DNA of 64,000 nucleotides from Toxonevra muliebris (Eukaryota; Arthropoda; Insecta; Diptera; Pallopteridae). The position numbers and the translations under genes are program-made. Below the pieces are notes generated by a model. That model searched no databases. It had not been told where the DNA came from and worked only from the letters and a program-made list of their open reading frames with translations. Positions 26,341 through 37,130 of this stretch are shown in pieces (the stretch's first letter is position 1; the number at the start of each line of letters is the position of its first letter). The stretch spans positions 138,712,998 through 138,776,997 of the forward strand of contig OY829326.1 of the NCBI GenBank assembly GCA_963691655.1, written 5' to 3'.

Positions 26341-29300
26341 CAGCATGTACTATTTCTATATATGTGCCCCTCCTAATATTTAATACCTATTACTCCTTAC
26401 AGAATTTAAACCGTAATATAATTCGTGTAACCGATTCCCCTTACCGCCCTTTGTTTTTCAAAAGTGCACACAACCATCACCAAACACATTTTTAGGAATT
26501 TCTCTGCACGCGCCTTCTCGTCACTGTCACTACCATTTATATTTACTTCCTTGTATTTTCGGAAAAATCGTATTACCTTTTTGCGTACTATTTCGTAGCA
26601 TAATTAAATATACATTTTATGTAAATGTTTATAATAACTATAATAAAATAATAATAATAAAAAGAAAAGAAAATAACAATTAAAATAAAATAGTTTTTTT
26701 TTTTTAATCTTTCAATAACTTTTATAACCGATAAGGCTGGCTGTAATGAAAAAAATAACTTTTTATTTTTAGCAGAGGGGAGGATAACTGCTCCGCAGTA
26801 ACTTAATGAGTGCAATATAATATTTTTTAAAAGTAAAGATTTTTGTCAAATACAAAACGTTCATGAAGTCTAGTGGAATTCACCTTAGTCATTTAGGAAT
26901 ATCTACTAAACATCTTCACTTCGAAAATTATGAACAAATTTTTGTACTTTGAAATGTGTTGTTTGTTTATTGGGGAAATACAATATCAATAGCTTCGGAA
27001 TATTAAGACTAAAAATTTTTGATTTGACTTCATTTCGATGAGTCCGATGAATTCCCGATGAAATAAATTCCACATATTTTCGTTTTATTAGATTTTTGGG
27101 TACAATTTTCTCTTTAGGTTTGAAATATTTAGTGAGAATAGATTTTAACATTTCCAATTATAGCAAAAGCAAAAATTTGTTAGAATATTAGAACAACCAG
27201 ATGTACATATATATAATTGCAATTCTAAAAATTGAAGATTATTGGCAAAGCTGTAAGAAGACAAAAAAGTTCAGCTTATGAGGTACACACATCCCCACGT
27301 TTAATCTTATTTGTATTAAAATTTTAATATCAATTTATGTCTGTGTTGCCAAAATATTAAAAATAAATTCCAGTCAAGAGAGTGACTGATAGAGAAATAA
27401 AAATGAGAGTAGAAATAGACATTAGTGCTAAAGAATTTAATACATTCTTAAAATACAATAATACTTCGATTTATTTATGTACTTGGATACATATATAGAT
27501 AAATATTATAATTGTGTTGACTGTAATACATTTATAAATTTTAAGAGGTTGGAGCAAAGTTTGAGTTAAAAAACTTCCATTATGATTTCAAATGAGTACA
27601 GAAATAAGGTGGTCAGAAAAAAGTGTATACAATGTTTTACAGTACATTTTTTATGTTACTAAGTTTAATTCTAAGTTAACGCAAACATTACTTAAAGTTA
27701 AGTAATAAAATATACATTCAATTTCAAAACGGAACCGCGCGGATACGCTGAAATCGCTTTATAAGATTTTAAACTATGGACAGGCGTAACGCTCGTTTCT
27801 AGAATTCACAACTTTTGTGTAGCTTAGCACAGACTGCTCTCTACAATGGACTATATTCTGTAATCCATTGGTTTAAGGTTCGTTGAATCCGCATCTTGCG
27901 ATGCTATTAAATCAAGAAAAAACTTTGCACTACTGTTGTCTTGGCACTGAGTCATAGTGGAATTTCTATTCCCTATCGCATAGGTGCTCCTTTGCCGGAA
28001 GCCTTTAAAATGGAATGTGGCGAATAACTTTCTGTTTAATTTTAGCTCTCTGTATTGCCACTTGGCATAATATTCTGGCCTAAACCTGCTTGGATTATAA
28101 ATTTTGGGTTTTGAAATGATTGTTATTTTGACAATTGTAAGTTTGTTGGACTATAAACAACTTCTCGACTATGAACATTATACTCTTCCAAAAAAGCCGA
28201 GTATATTGATGCTTCAAAGAAAGAAATTTGCTTCCGAGACACAATTTTATTGGTATATGTAGACTGGGAAACCTAAGTATATTTCAATGAAGAGTAAATC
28301 AGATATTATACATCTATTCTTCTATTATCTAAAGACTGAAAGTTTAATAACTTTGCTGATGTGATAAATAAGACGATGAAACCAATTGCAATTGTGTGAT
28401 TAAAATACATATATCATAGCCAGAATTTGAAAAAACTGCGAGACCATACCAAATCTAAATTTTGCATGTTTGCTATTAGGAAAAGGAAATTTGAACGACC
28501 AACTAGTTATTAGGCTTTCATGGAGGTATGCAGGGAGGCCATGGGACCATTGTACTTCACCCAGATAGAGGGGGAAAAAAAAGTTTTTGAGAGAAAGAAA
28601 GTAAAGATTTGAAAAGGAGAGATAAAATTTTTATTGTTATAATTAAATATGAATTTGTAAACTGTCTTGATAATCGTAGCTCTGGTTAATCAATCAACGA
28701 GAAAGGGGATTTGAAATTTGACCCAAGGCCCAAAAATTATTTGTGCACCAAACTTGCATGAGTAACAATATGGACCATAAGAATTTTTAAGTTCATCCAG
28801 GATAAATTGGATTTGTCTACAATAACATTTCAGTTGGTCCAAATTCTGTGGATGCAGATTTGATTAACCAAATTTTAACAATATTTTTTGCTAAAATTCA
28901 AAAAAAAAAGTGATTCATTTAAGGAATTTTAGTCGAAAAGGTAGGAATGAATTGAAAAGATTCATTATATTAAGTGATCTTAGGGTGTCATGATGGACAA
29001 CCACTAGACCTAACCTAACTTAGTGGTAAATTCGATTTTCAGGATTTTGATTAAACCAAAAGTTTATTTTTCGATTATATAGGAAGCTCAACTAACCCTG
29101 TCAATCCAAAATCAAAAAGTGTAAAAAATAAATTAATCCGATTTGCATTATTCATCATAAAAACAACACTCTCTTTTGTTTGAATGAAGATCGAAGACGG
29201 TTAACTCTTGTCAGATTTTACTCTCACAAATGTGTTTCAAAATTTAATATAAACTTTGGATATATTAAGAAATACAATCAAGATATAAATAAAAATTTTA

Positions 29301-31740
29301 TTTATTCTTTCAAATATAAAATGAGGCAGAACACGATGTAATGCAAAGCAAAAAATGGCAAATGGCCTGTAACTAAAGAGACACGTAGAGAAAAACTTAA
29401 AAATGCTACAAACTAATAGAAGACAAACTAATTAATTATTGAAACACCTGAAAACTTTAAGAGTAGCTCGGGATATTCAAAAAACCGCGGAAACGCTAGG
29501 TTCTCGAATACACCCTGAAATTATGTAACTGAATAACGAAGGCCGTATTATAAATTGTTAAAGCAAAAACTCAAAATCGTTTTTGTAGGTTATCCTTGGT
29601 ATTTGAAACTGGTTCAAAGCCATTTAAACTTAATTCACCTTTATCGTTTGTTTGTTGTTTTTCGTTTATGCTGCTCATATTATTTTTTTATTATTAAGAT
29701 GAATCCATTTCGTAAACTTGCGTAAAAACGTATTTCCAGCTACGGATGTATCGCTTTACGCAAATTTTGTGATTCCCGGTAATAAGCTAATTTTTCAAAT
29801 ACAAGACATAAGAAAATATATTTAAATCCAATTTTAGTAAAATATAAAAATATATATATGCTCATTATGAGAAATAAAAAAGTACTATATAATAGCACTT
29901 TTAACAATATTTTGGTGTAAAATAAAAAGATTTAAACAATATAACAACACAATAGAAAAACATGAAAAACAATAGTAAATAATGCACATTTGAGAATGAG
30001 AATGAAAGAATAACTGGAACTTAATATTAATTTAAGTAAAAATCTACAAATCTCTATAGTAAAAAACAGCAAAAATATATGAAAAATGTGTTTTATTATA
30101 TTTGGGGCTTATGAATAAGCTAGTTAATTTAGAAAATTCAAAGAATTTCTCCAACAATAATTCTTAAATGTATTAAATGGTATGTATAAAAATGGAAAAT
30201 TTGGAAAATGAATTTTTGTTTGAAAATTTTTATCACTTTTTTCAAACCGGAAATTTAGATGAAATTTAGATGAATTCCTGTTGGCTCGATTGGATATCAC
30301 AAGGCACCTGGACATTTATCGAGAAGAATCTTTTTCTGTTGCGCAAGAGCTCTGTGTCCTCCCTATTTTTATAAAGTAAATATCCTAATTCTTAAGGCGT
30401 TCGTCTTATATGATGGGTGAAAAGAATCGGATTTTTTTTTTGCTTAAATCGCTTCTATAACTTCTCTTTTGTCACAGAATACCCAATGTGTGGTTGGTGT
30501 GAATAGATGACTGTGATCCCTCATCTACTGACAAAAACATCTCTGGAATATGTGTTAACGAAATTCATAGTCATGTGTTACATATATAGAACTTATCTGG
30601 CATTGGCACGGCAGTCATGCAGACTTGAACTTTCAAACACGTTTTTCTCAAAATAATATTTTCCGAAATGGCCTTTATGATATCTCCAAAACTAATGAAC
30701 CGATTGCACTCAAATATTCACGATATCTTCAGTAGATCTATATTTTTATACCGAACCAGGATCATAGTGATATCTGCCATAGTTTTTTTCATGTTGAAAT
30801 AGTAAAAAAATGACAAAAATCAAATCAAACTAAATTTTCCATATTTTGACTTAATTCTAGTTTCGGCTATAGCAACAGGTCTAGCGATTAAAATACTGTT
30901 TCAATTTTTCATTTGACCAAAGTAGAACAGGCCATCGGTTAACTTTTTTTTGAGACGGGTGTCATTCCAGAGATGCATATTCGATCTAACTGTATATTTT
31001 GGGGTTAAGAAATTTTGAATGATTCTTGAAATATTAATAAATGTGTGATAAAAACAAAGAGATAGTATATTTATATTATATTTTATAATTATGGAAAAAG
31101 AACCTATTTGGACTTCAAAATTTTATAGAATAAGTATGGAAACTGGTCACTGAAGTATAATTATACTGTTCAATAGGTAACTTTTTCTAATTTGGTCCAA
31201 AGAAATCAATGGTGTCAACAGTTTTGTCAGATTGGTTGGATTTCCGAGATAACGCTATTTTGAATGCATTCCTTGGAGGTCTTTAGTTCAAGAAGCTTAG
31301 AGTTTGAGAAACGGCCTTTAATCATAATTTTTCAAATAGGAAACGTTTTAAATCTTTGTGTACACATAATATAAGATACAACTGAACAATTACATTTTTT
31401 TCATATCTTTTCGATGTCAAATGGATTGTAAATTATTCTGATGTATCTTTTTTCAAGTTTGTTTATTTATAAAAAATAGTTGCCCCTTTGAAACGTTATG
31501 ATATAAGGTCGTTTTTTCAGCTTCTCTGTGCACTGACGTCTAAATTAATTGAATTTGTAGATCTGAGGACTGTCATACAATCTTTAAAGAAAATTATTAT
31601 GAGTTAAGAGGTCATTTACTTTTTAAAGATATCTCAATGTTTTGATTTGTTGTCCTGGATTGGTACTGATTATTACTTAAAGACTTTTCTTTAGGCTAAT
31701 GTTACGTACACAATATAAACAATTTACCGGACGCTATTTT
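26341..31740. other. Intergenic AT-rich DNA
   Basis: No gene or complete mobile element was recognised. The region includes the inverted-repeat partner at 30660-30885 and repeat-like texture around 30400-31300. Reading both strands gave no reverse transcriptase, transposase or conserved-domain motif elsewhere. Confidence 0.55.
30660..30885. repeat. Dispersed repeat, copy 2 (inverted relative to 16649-16861)
   Basis: The reverse complement of this segment aligns by eye with 16649-16861: 'ggttcattagttttggagat', 'atgatcctggtt' and 'ctatggcagatat' appear in the same order. The two copies have diverged by many substitutions and small indels. Confidence 0.6.
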
Positions 31741-31747
31741 AAATACT

Positions 31748-32056
31748 CTATTTACATCCGACGAATTTAAACATGCTTGGTTTTATGGCTTCGATCGGAT
31801 AAATTATTGTAGACCAATATTCGCGTAAACAATGAACATTTGCAACCATTTTTACATGAATTTTTATTTCGATTATTCGTCCTAAATTATCGTTTACAAA
31901 TTTATTAAATATGCCAAAAGTAACTTTGTACAATTTTGATATTTCTCTATATAATATTATTAGTGCGCCCGTTTTTTGGTCAAGAATTAAGTGATAATTT
32001 TCATAATTTTCTACATGGCAATCCAAGGTGAATTTATACAAGGTGGAGTTACCAGC
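31748..32056 (-). pseudogene. Exon-like open frame, weakly cadherin-repeat-like
   Basis: On the - strand an open frame of about 100 codons includes 'YKFTLDCHVENYENYHLILD', 'QKTGALIILYREISKLYKVT' and 'NLGRIIEIKIHVK'. The pattern F.LD..TG.L ... YKVTFGIF.KF ... IEIKI.VK resembles the second half of a cadherin repeat. It has no plausible start codon (a stop lies just upstream), so it would be an internal exon or a relic. A possible donor (gat|gtaaat) sits at its end, followed by an in-frame TAG. No neighbouring exon was found. The family assignment is a weak inference. Confidence 0.3.
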
Positions 32057-32238
32057 AACTCATTCTTCTACTTTCTTTGAGGTCGATACCATAGGCTGTC
32101 CAAATCATTGTTTACTTTAGATTGATTGTTTTAAATTTTTTCTCCATTTTGACATTCACTGCATGTCGTTATTATAGCCGCAACAATAAAGAAGTGTTGC
32201 TATTGTATTGCTGTACGGCTGATTTTGACATTTACAGG

Positions 32239-32745
32239 CCGATTCTGTAGCGGTAACGTTTATTTTGTTACCGAAAAATAAAAGTTTTGGTAAATTCTAC
32301 ATCTAGGAAAAAAAATTAACGCTTTTTTAAAGAAAATACGCATTTTATTCTTCATTTTAGCGGATTTTGAAAAACAAAAGCTGGCCAAATCGGTTACAAA
32401 ATAGCTGGAATTTGTTGACTTTGCATTGAAACAACGACGAAATGACCATGCTATATTTAAATACTTGCTTTAGAGCAAGTAATCTGTACCTGTAAAGAAA
32501 AAATATATATTGTGCTAATTTTATACAAAATTTAATAGCAAAATTATAAAACAACATGTACGATTTGTTTCCATATTGCATTTGCTCTGAAAATGTCGCA
32601 AAAGCTTCTCACCACACAACAAAACTACACCATGGTGGGTTTACAGCTGTTGGCAGCGTTACTACGTTGCGTGAATATCGATTGTAAAACCCGGTAACGT
32701 GTTTTGGTAACAATATTACCTTTTGCGGCAACGTATAGAATCGAT
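32239..32745. repeat. MITE-like inverted-repeat element upstream of the zinc-finger gene
   Basis: Imperfect inverted ends: ccgattctgtagcggtaacg at 32239 and the complement of cggcaacgtatagaatcgat at about 32725-32744. Inner 'ggtaac' motifs near 32262, 32692 and 32706 extend the symmetry. No coding was recognised. It ends 280 bp before the start codon at 33026, so it may contribute to the 5' flank of that gene. Confidence 0.5.
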
Positions 32746-33025
32746 GTGTTAATAGTATCCGACGCAAGAAAGATGTGGTGTTTTTGCCAAGGTGAAATTG
32801 CTGTATTCTTGCTATCACCTTATACATAATTTCACCATGTGGCAATCTAATTAACATACAATTTTTTCTGTATGTAGCACAGCAACCCTTACACTTCTTT
32901 GCATATCTGTAAGCGTCATGGGGTGTAAACAGCTGATTGGAAATGTCAAATGGAATAAACAAAAATATGTGAGAGCAACGAATTTTCGCATTTTTTCTTT
33001 AAATTTTACTAAAATTGTGTAAAAA

Positions 33026-33214
33026 ATGGGGTTCCCACGCGTTTTAAGTAAAAACAATAAAATATATACGAAGTTGGGTGAATTTTGTTTGTCTGGTGAT
33101 GCGAGTTTTTGGATTCTCTGCAATATTTGTCAACAGGAGCTGCAAAGCCAAGATCAATTTTTTAAGCACATACAGGACGAGCATAATTTCATGCATGGAA
33201 TTGCCTTAAAAACG
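33026..33214 (+). CDS. C2H2 zinc-finger protein, exon 1 (residues 1-63)
   Basis: Exon 1 runs from ATG 33026 to the donor ACG|gtaagc (33215), phase 0. It encodes an N-terminal module '[20 protein letters not shown]' followed by a C2H2-type signature: C32-x2-C35-x12-H48-x4-H53 ('[10 protein letters not shown]...FFKHIQDEH'). A clearly related module opens the convergent gene at 36656. The two-exon protein is 306 aa. I do not recognise the orthologue by name. The role is inferred to be nuclear DNA or RNA binding from the fingers in exon 2. Confidence 0.88.
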
Positions 33215-33281
33215 GTAAGCAACTGATATAAATACACTGGCCCAATATACATTACAGTTGAATATTCTGATATTCTTATAG

Positions 33282-34013
33282 GAACATAATCGCAATACTG
33301 GTTTTATTGAGGCGGAAACACCAAATGCCCCGCCACTTTTGCCATTACCACTCTATCGAAAGGTGAATGAAGAGGAACAGCGTGCTAACGAAGAACATGA
33401 AGATACCTCACAGGAGCAAATGGAACCAAAAGATTATACAGAAATGCGCGCAATCGAGCCGAGTGCTGTAGAAATTGATATAAAAGTAGAACCACATAGT
33501 TTAAGTTTGCCGCCACCACCACCACAAACAACGCAACAACAGCATCAACAACAAACTCAAGCATCCCAAGTCGAAATAAGTGCCAGCACACCAACAATAT
33601 ATCAGCTGCCGCAAGTGCCACCTGTAAGTGCATATGCAACTATTGTACATAGCACACCTACATCAATGCCCACATTGCATATGGCTGTGGTACCACCTCC
33701 ACCAGCAGTGGCAGCGGCTTTATTAGGACAGCATGAGGTGCCCAAAGAATCGAATAGCACAACGGCAAGCGCTAGCAGTGCGGTCTCCTCTGATGATGGC
33801 GAACGTTGGTATATATGTGATTATGAGACTTGTGGCTTAAAATTCAAATATCAATCACGCCTCGAACTACATCGCTCGGTACACAGCAAAGAGCGACGTT
33901 TTGCATGCGAACTATGTGGCGCCTCTTTCAAGCAATCATGCAATTTGTCAACACATCGCAAGAAGAAACATTTTCTGAAGGGGTCTAAGGGTTTGGTGCA
34001 ACAACGTTTTTGA
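33282..34013 (+). CDS. C2H2 zinc-finger protein, exon 2 (residues 64-306)
   Basis: The acceptor ttcttatag (33273-33281) follows a 67-bp intron, a typical fly size, and keeps phase 0. Residues 64-230 or so are low-complexity: acidic/Glu-rich, then Pro/Gln-rich ([19 protein letters not shown]), then Ser/Thr-rich. They look disordered and activation- or repression-domain-like. '[10 protein letters not shown]' contains a SUMO consensus (IKVE). The C-terminus has two classical C2H2 fingers: '[19 protein letters not shown]' (C-x4-C...H-x3-H) and '[20 protein letters not shown]' (C-x2-C...H-x4-H), joined by a TGEKP-like linker 'SKERRF'. The stop is at 34011-34013 and AATAAA follows near 34308. Two tandem fingers suggest a sequence-specific DNA-binding factor; the target is unknown. 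Confidence 0.9.
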   Translation, partial: EHNRNTGFIEAETPNAPPLLPLPLYRKVNEEEQRANEEHEDTSQEQMEPKDYTEMRAIEPSAVEIDIKVEPHSLSLPPPPPQTTQQQHQQQTQASQVEISASTPTIYQLPQVPPVSAYATIVHSTPTSMPTLHMAVVPPPPAVAAALLGQHEVPKESNSTTASASSAVSSDDGERWYICDYETCGLKFKYQSRLELHRSVHSKERRFACELCGASFKQSCNLSTHRKKKHFLKGSKGLVQQRF

Positions 34014-34703
34014 GGAAAAGCGTACTTCGATCGTACGTCTTTTGTATTTTTTCAAGTTAATAATTTTTAATATATAAATTTTTATAAGTTTATAGTTTTT
34101 AAGGTCGTCTTGATTTTTGCTGTTCTTTATTTTAGTTCTTAATAGCATTTTGTTTTAAGGTGCAATTTTGCTCTACAATTTTTATAAAATTTTTTTTTAT
34201 ATATTCATTAAATTTTGTTTCCCTAGAATTAAGATAATTAATTTGAAAATTTAAATTTTGTTCAATTAAAATTAATGTAATTTAAGATATTTTTAGGGTT
34301 CTAAAGAAAATAAATTTCTTTCACATATAAGTACAATAAAAGATGTTTTAAAGTTAAATTGGTATAGTTTTTATTTTTTCATTTACTTAATTTTTATACT
34401 TTATATTTACTTTAATTGCTATACATTATATTTGAATGTGTATTAATAATATATTTATACTATAATTTTTGTTTATAGCTATACATAAATAGGGTCTGTG
34501 AAAGGAATATTTTCATATTATTTTATAATAGGTTTCGTAACTTATTGTTAGAATATTTACCCTAAACAATTTACTCTCCTGTAGTGTGACTCCAGCAGAA
34601 AATATACAATTTTGAAGAACTCTGCCGAAATGCAGTTCCCCAAAACTTGTAGTCTTAATTTTACCTTACGGTTTCCAGATCGGTTATCAACTTGAGAATA
34701 AAT

Positions 34704-34993
34704 TTAGCAGAAAACTTCTTCAAAAGTATCATCAATGCTTTCTTCATCCTCATAATACTCATCCTCATCTGATTTTATTCGTTTACTTCTGTTGTCTTGA
34801 TTTTGTTTTATAGTAATATCATTAAGAAGACTAGCATTTTCACTTCCATTTTCAACACCACCACTATTGTTTAATTGCTTTTTTCCAACAAAAGTGCGCC
34901 GTTTGATACGTTCGAGAGCCTTATTAAAGTAGGTCATTGTACGTTCTTTAAAATAGTTACTAGATTGCGATGGAAATTTTTCACGAAATGCCG
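34704..34993 (-). CDS. DUF4806-type protein, exon 4 (C-terminus)
   Basis: The last exon starts after the acceptor atttccag (35001-34994) in phase 1 and completes the Ala codon split with exon 3. It encodes 'AFREKFPSQSSNYFKERTMT' and a basic stretch 'ERIKRRTFVGKKQ', then a strongly acidic C-terminus 'SDEDEYYEDEESIDDTFEE' ending VFC-stop at 34704-34706. The basic segment (and later 'SKRIKSDEDE') could serve as a nuclear localisation signal. The 3' end faces the zinc-finger gene 690 bp away (convergent). Confidence 0.85.
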
Positions 34994-35046
34994 CTGGAAA
35001 TATTGAAATTAAAAATTACATACTCTACAATTTAAAGACTAATTAC

Positions 35047-35221
35047 CTTGAAATACATCAGCTATTGTTAAATTACGAATTGGATATTTAATTACTTTAT
35101 CACCATCTGTAACACCACGCCAACAGAACTGATTTGAAACTGCATCGGTCATAATCATACGCCAGAGACCGCGACAATATGTATCAGTATTTTCGGCAAC
35201 GATTGCTAAAGCTTCATCATG
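35047..35221 (-). CDS. DUF4806-type protein, exon 3 (core of DUF4806)
   Basis: The exon lies between the acceptor tttcag (35227-35222) and the donor CAAG|gtaatt (35046-35045). It encodes 58 residues in frame: 'HDEALAIVAENTDTYCRGLW', 'MTDAVSNQFCWRGVTDGDKV' and 'YPIRNLTIADVFQ'. The pattern 'L..I....L...F.W.G..G.K....L.L...I' is the C-terminal signature of DUF4806, a domain of unknown function common in insect proteins. Cys-Trp-Arg-Gly here replaces the usual Trp-x-Gly context. The reading joins without stop to exons 2 and 4, supporting the splice model. Confidence 0.85.
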
Positions 35222-35608
35222 CTGAAATTAAAATTAATATGATATTTGTGAACTAGTATTGATATGATATATGTATGTAAACAAATAAAAATTTGGTACC
35301 AAACGGCATTAGCTTTCCACGTCTATTCATTAAATATGTACTATTTTTTACACAAATGGAAGGCTCTATAAAATTGTATGCTAAGTGGATCATCATGACA
35401 ATACGCTCAGCTTGCTTAATTTCTCCAACGAGAAATATGCTTTAGTTTGCATAATATTTAAGAATCACTATGGTTATAGACTAGGAGAAAGAAGAAACAG
35501 CATAGCATCAAGTTTTTGTCCGAATACACTTAGTTACTAGTGAATTACGAACCCATAATCACAGCACAAAAAATATATACATATTTTCACCCATTTGTGA
35601 ATACTAAC

Positions 35609-36000
35609 CAAACAGTCACGCATTTCTTTACTTTTGTGCAGCTCTTCATCTAGAATTAAGACCTCATCACGCGAATTTAATGGTTCATCTGGAAAGATTT
35701 TCATAAAACGTTTACGCAAATATGTAGGGTGGTCTCGCTTTAGTTCTTGTTCGACTATTCTAACAGCCTGCGCAAGTTTGTTAATTTTGTATTTAAATTC
35801 GTGGTTGATACGGTGTATTTGTAGGAAGAGACGCTTCAACACTTTGGTATTTGATAAGTGCTTTGATGAAATTTTCTCAATATCGATGTATTTGTGGTTT
35901 CGACGTGTATCTGTGTTTAATGAACCAGTGTTCATTGTGGAAGATGTGGATGAGATGAAAGCAGTGGGTTGATTGTCAACATTATATTCACAATTTTCAG
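35609..36000 (-). CDS. DUF4806-type protein, exon 2
   Basis: The acceptor atttttag (36008-36001) follows a 61-bp intron. The exon opens with the last two bases of an Ala codon (phase 1) and ends at the donor TTTG|gttagt (35608), phase 0. It encodes a Ser/Thr-rich linker, then 'KVLKRLFLQIHRINHEFKYK' (a helical, possibly coiled-coil segment that precedes DUF4806 in this family) and 'FPDEPLNSRDEVLILDEELH', equivalent to the 'LP......EEL..LE..L' beginning of DUF4806. The domain is thus split by the 387-bp intron 2. Function unknown. Confidence 0.85.
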
Positions 36001-36061
36001 CTAAAAATATTTTTATAATTAATTTATGTTGCATATTATTGTCTTTAGCAAATGTTTTTAC

Positions 36062-36656
36062 CTTGCGATTGCGTATTTTCATTCTGATTTTCGTTTAGTT
36101 TATTTATATCGGGCTCATTTTTTTCGTCAAAAAGCGTTGCTTCAGTGACATCGTCTAATTCCAATAATGATGAAGGATCATTTAAATCAATACCTTCGAG
36201 GTATTCTGCTTCTATGTACATAGGTTCTCTTTGATTTTGCTCGAGGGTTGATCTTTCTTCTTCGTACATATGCTTCTCTTGACGTTGCTCTTCAAGTTTT
36301 GGTTTATCTTCCAGGTACATAGCGTTCTTTCGAATTTGCCCTTCGAGGTTTGGGGTTTCTTCTGCGTACATAGGTACCACTGAATTTTGCTCGATTTTTG
36401 GTCTTTTACTAACTGACTGTGTGTAGATCTGTGGTTTGTTCTTTTTCTGTAATGCCTCCTGCATTGATTGGAGATGTGAAGGTGGCGTATAATCATGTAA
36501 CTCTTGTATGTGTGCCCAAAAGTCCATTTCCGATTGGTGTTCATCCTGACAAAAGCAACAAACAATGAAGCATTCATTATTCGCTTCCGATATGCAATAT
36601 TCGCCGAATTTCCGATATATTCGATCATTTTGACCAAGCATACGCGTGAAATTCAT
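36062..36656 (-). CDS. DUF4806-type protein, exon 1 (N-terminal C2H2-like module and repeats)
   Basis: ATG at 36656; exon 1 ends at the donor CAAG|gtaaaa (36061), phase 1. The full four-exon model is 1,452 nt, giving 483 aa. Residues 1-55 ('MNFTRMLGQNDRIYRKFGEY') contain C34-x2-C37... wait-free spacing as in the neighbour: Cys-x2-Cys-x12-His-x4-His ending 'FWAHIQELH'. This module is clearly related to the N-terminus of the zinc-finger gene at 33026. Residues about 96-155 hold four imperfect 16-17-residue acidic repeats, each starting with MY (MYAEE, MYLED, MYEEE, MYIEA). Residues 156-198 are acidic. No homologue is known to me by name. A regulatory or chromatin role is only a guess from the zinc-binding module. 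Confidence 0.85.
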
Positions 36657-36864
36657 GCCGGGAATGTGTAGAAGAGTTTATTGTATATTATTTTGTTATG
36701 ATTTCTTAAATTTAATTTAAATTGAAAATGTGCAAATAAAAACGTCTCGTCGCTTTTGTTTTGTTTTGGTTTAGTTTGACATTTCAGTGGTATGTGCTGC
36801 CATATATATTGAATATTAAGATTCCAACATGGTGGCATGTTTTCGTACTACAATTATAACTTTT

Positions 36865-36959
36865 AACAATTCGTCCCTACGTATACACATACATACGCCA
36901 AATCAATTCTCAGGCCATAGTATAATAATGTTATACTATGTCTCAGGCGACGAATTGTT
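36865..36959. repeat. Short nested palindrome (MITE-like)
   Basis: Outer arms aacaattcgtc (36865-36875) and gacgaattgtt (36949-36959) are perfect complements. An inner perfect hairpin, catagtata/tatactatg with a 7-nt loop, lies at about 36916-36940. The whole unit is 95 bp, upstream of the DUF4806 gene start. Confidence 0.7.
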
Positions 36960-36989
36960 GTTTTTTCAGCGTTTCCTAAAAATTTGAGT

Positions 36990-37130
36990 GTGGCTGTCTG
37001 GTGCGTACGCAGAAAAATTTTTGGGGGTTGGAATTTTTTTAATCTGAACTTCTATTTTGGTAATCATTTGCGGCAGATTTCAGGGGGAACCCCAAAAATA
37101 TCTGACCCCCTGCGCATACGCCTGGTGCAT
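36990..37130. repeat. Short inverted-repeat relic (possible hAT-type ends)
   Basis: Left part 'ctggtgcgtacgcag' followed by a G-rich run; right part 'ccccctgcgcatacgcctgg'. They are imperfectly complementary and look like the two ends of a small DNA transposon with almost no internal sequence. From 37131 to 38080 I see no further recognised feature. Two open frames there (37057-37425 and 37422-37685) match nothing I know. Confidence 0.4.

Noticed and set aside
33385..33639. 84-codon open frame on the - strand inside the zinc-finger gene
   Set aside because: It is the complement of the Gln/Pro-rich low-complexity region. The + strand frame joins across a valid intron and ends in two zinc fingers.
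36212..36637. 141-codon open frame on the - strand overlapping exon 1 of the DUF4806 gene
   Set aside because: It is a shifted frame of the same exon kept open by its internal repeats. It lacks the C2H2 pattern and does not join to the later exons.
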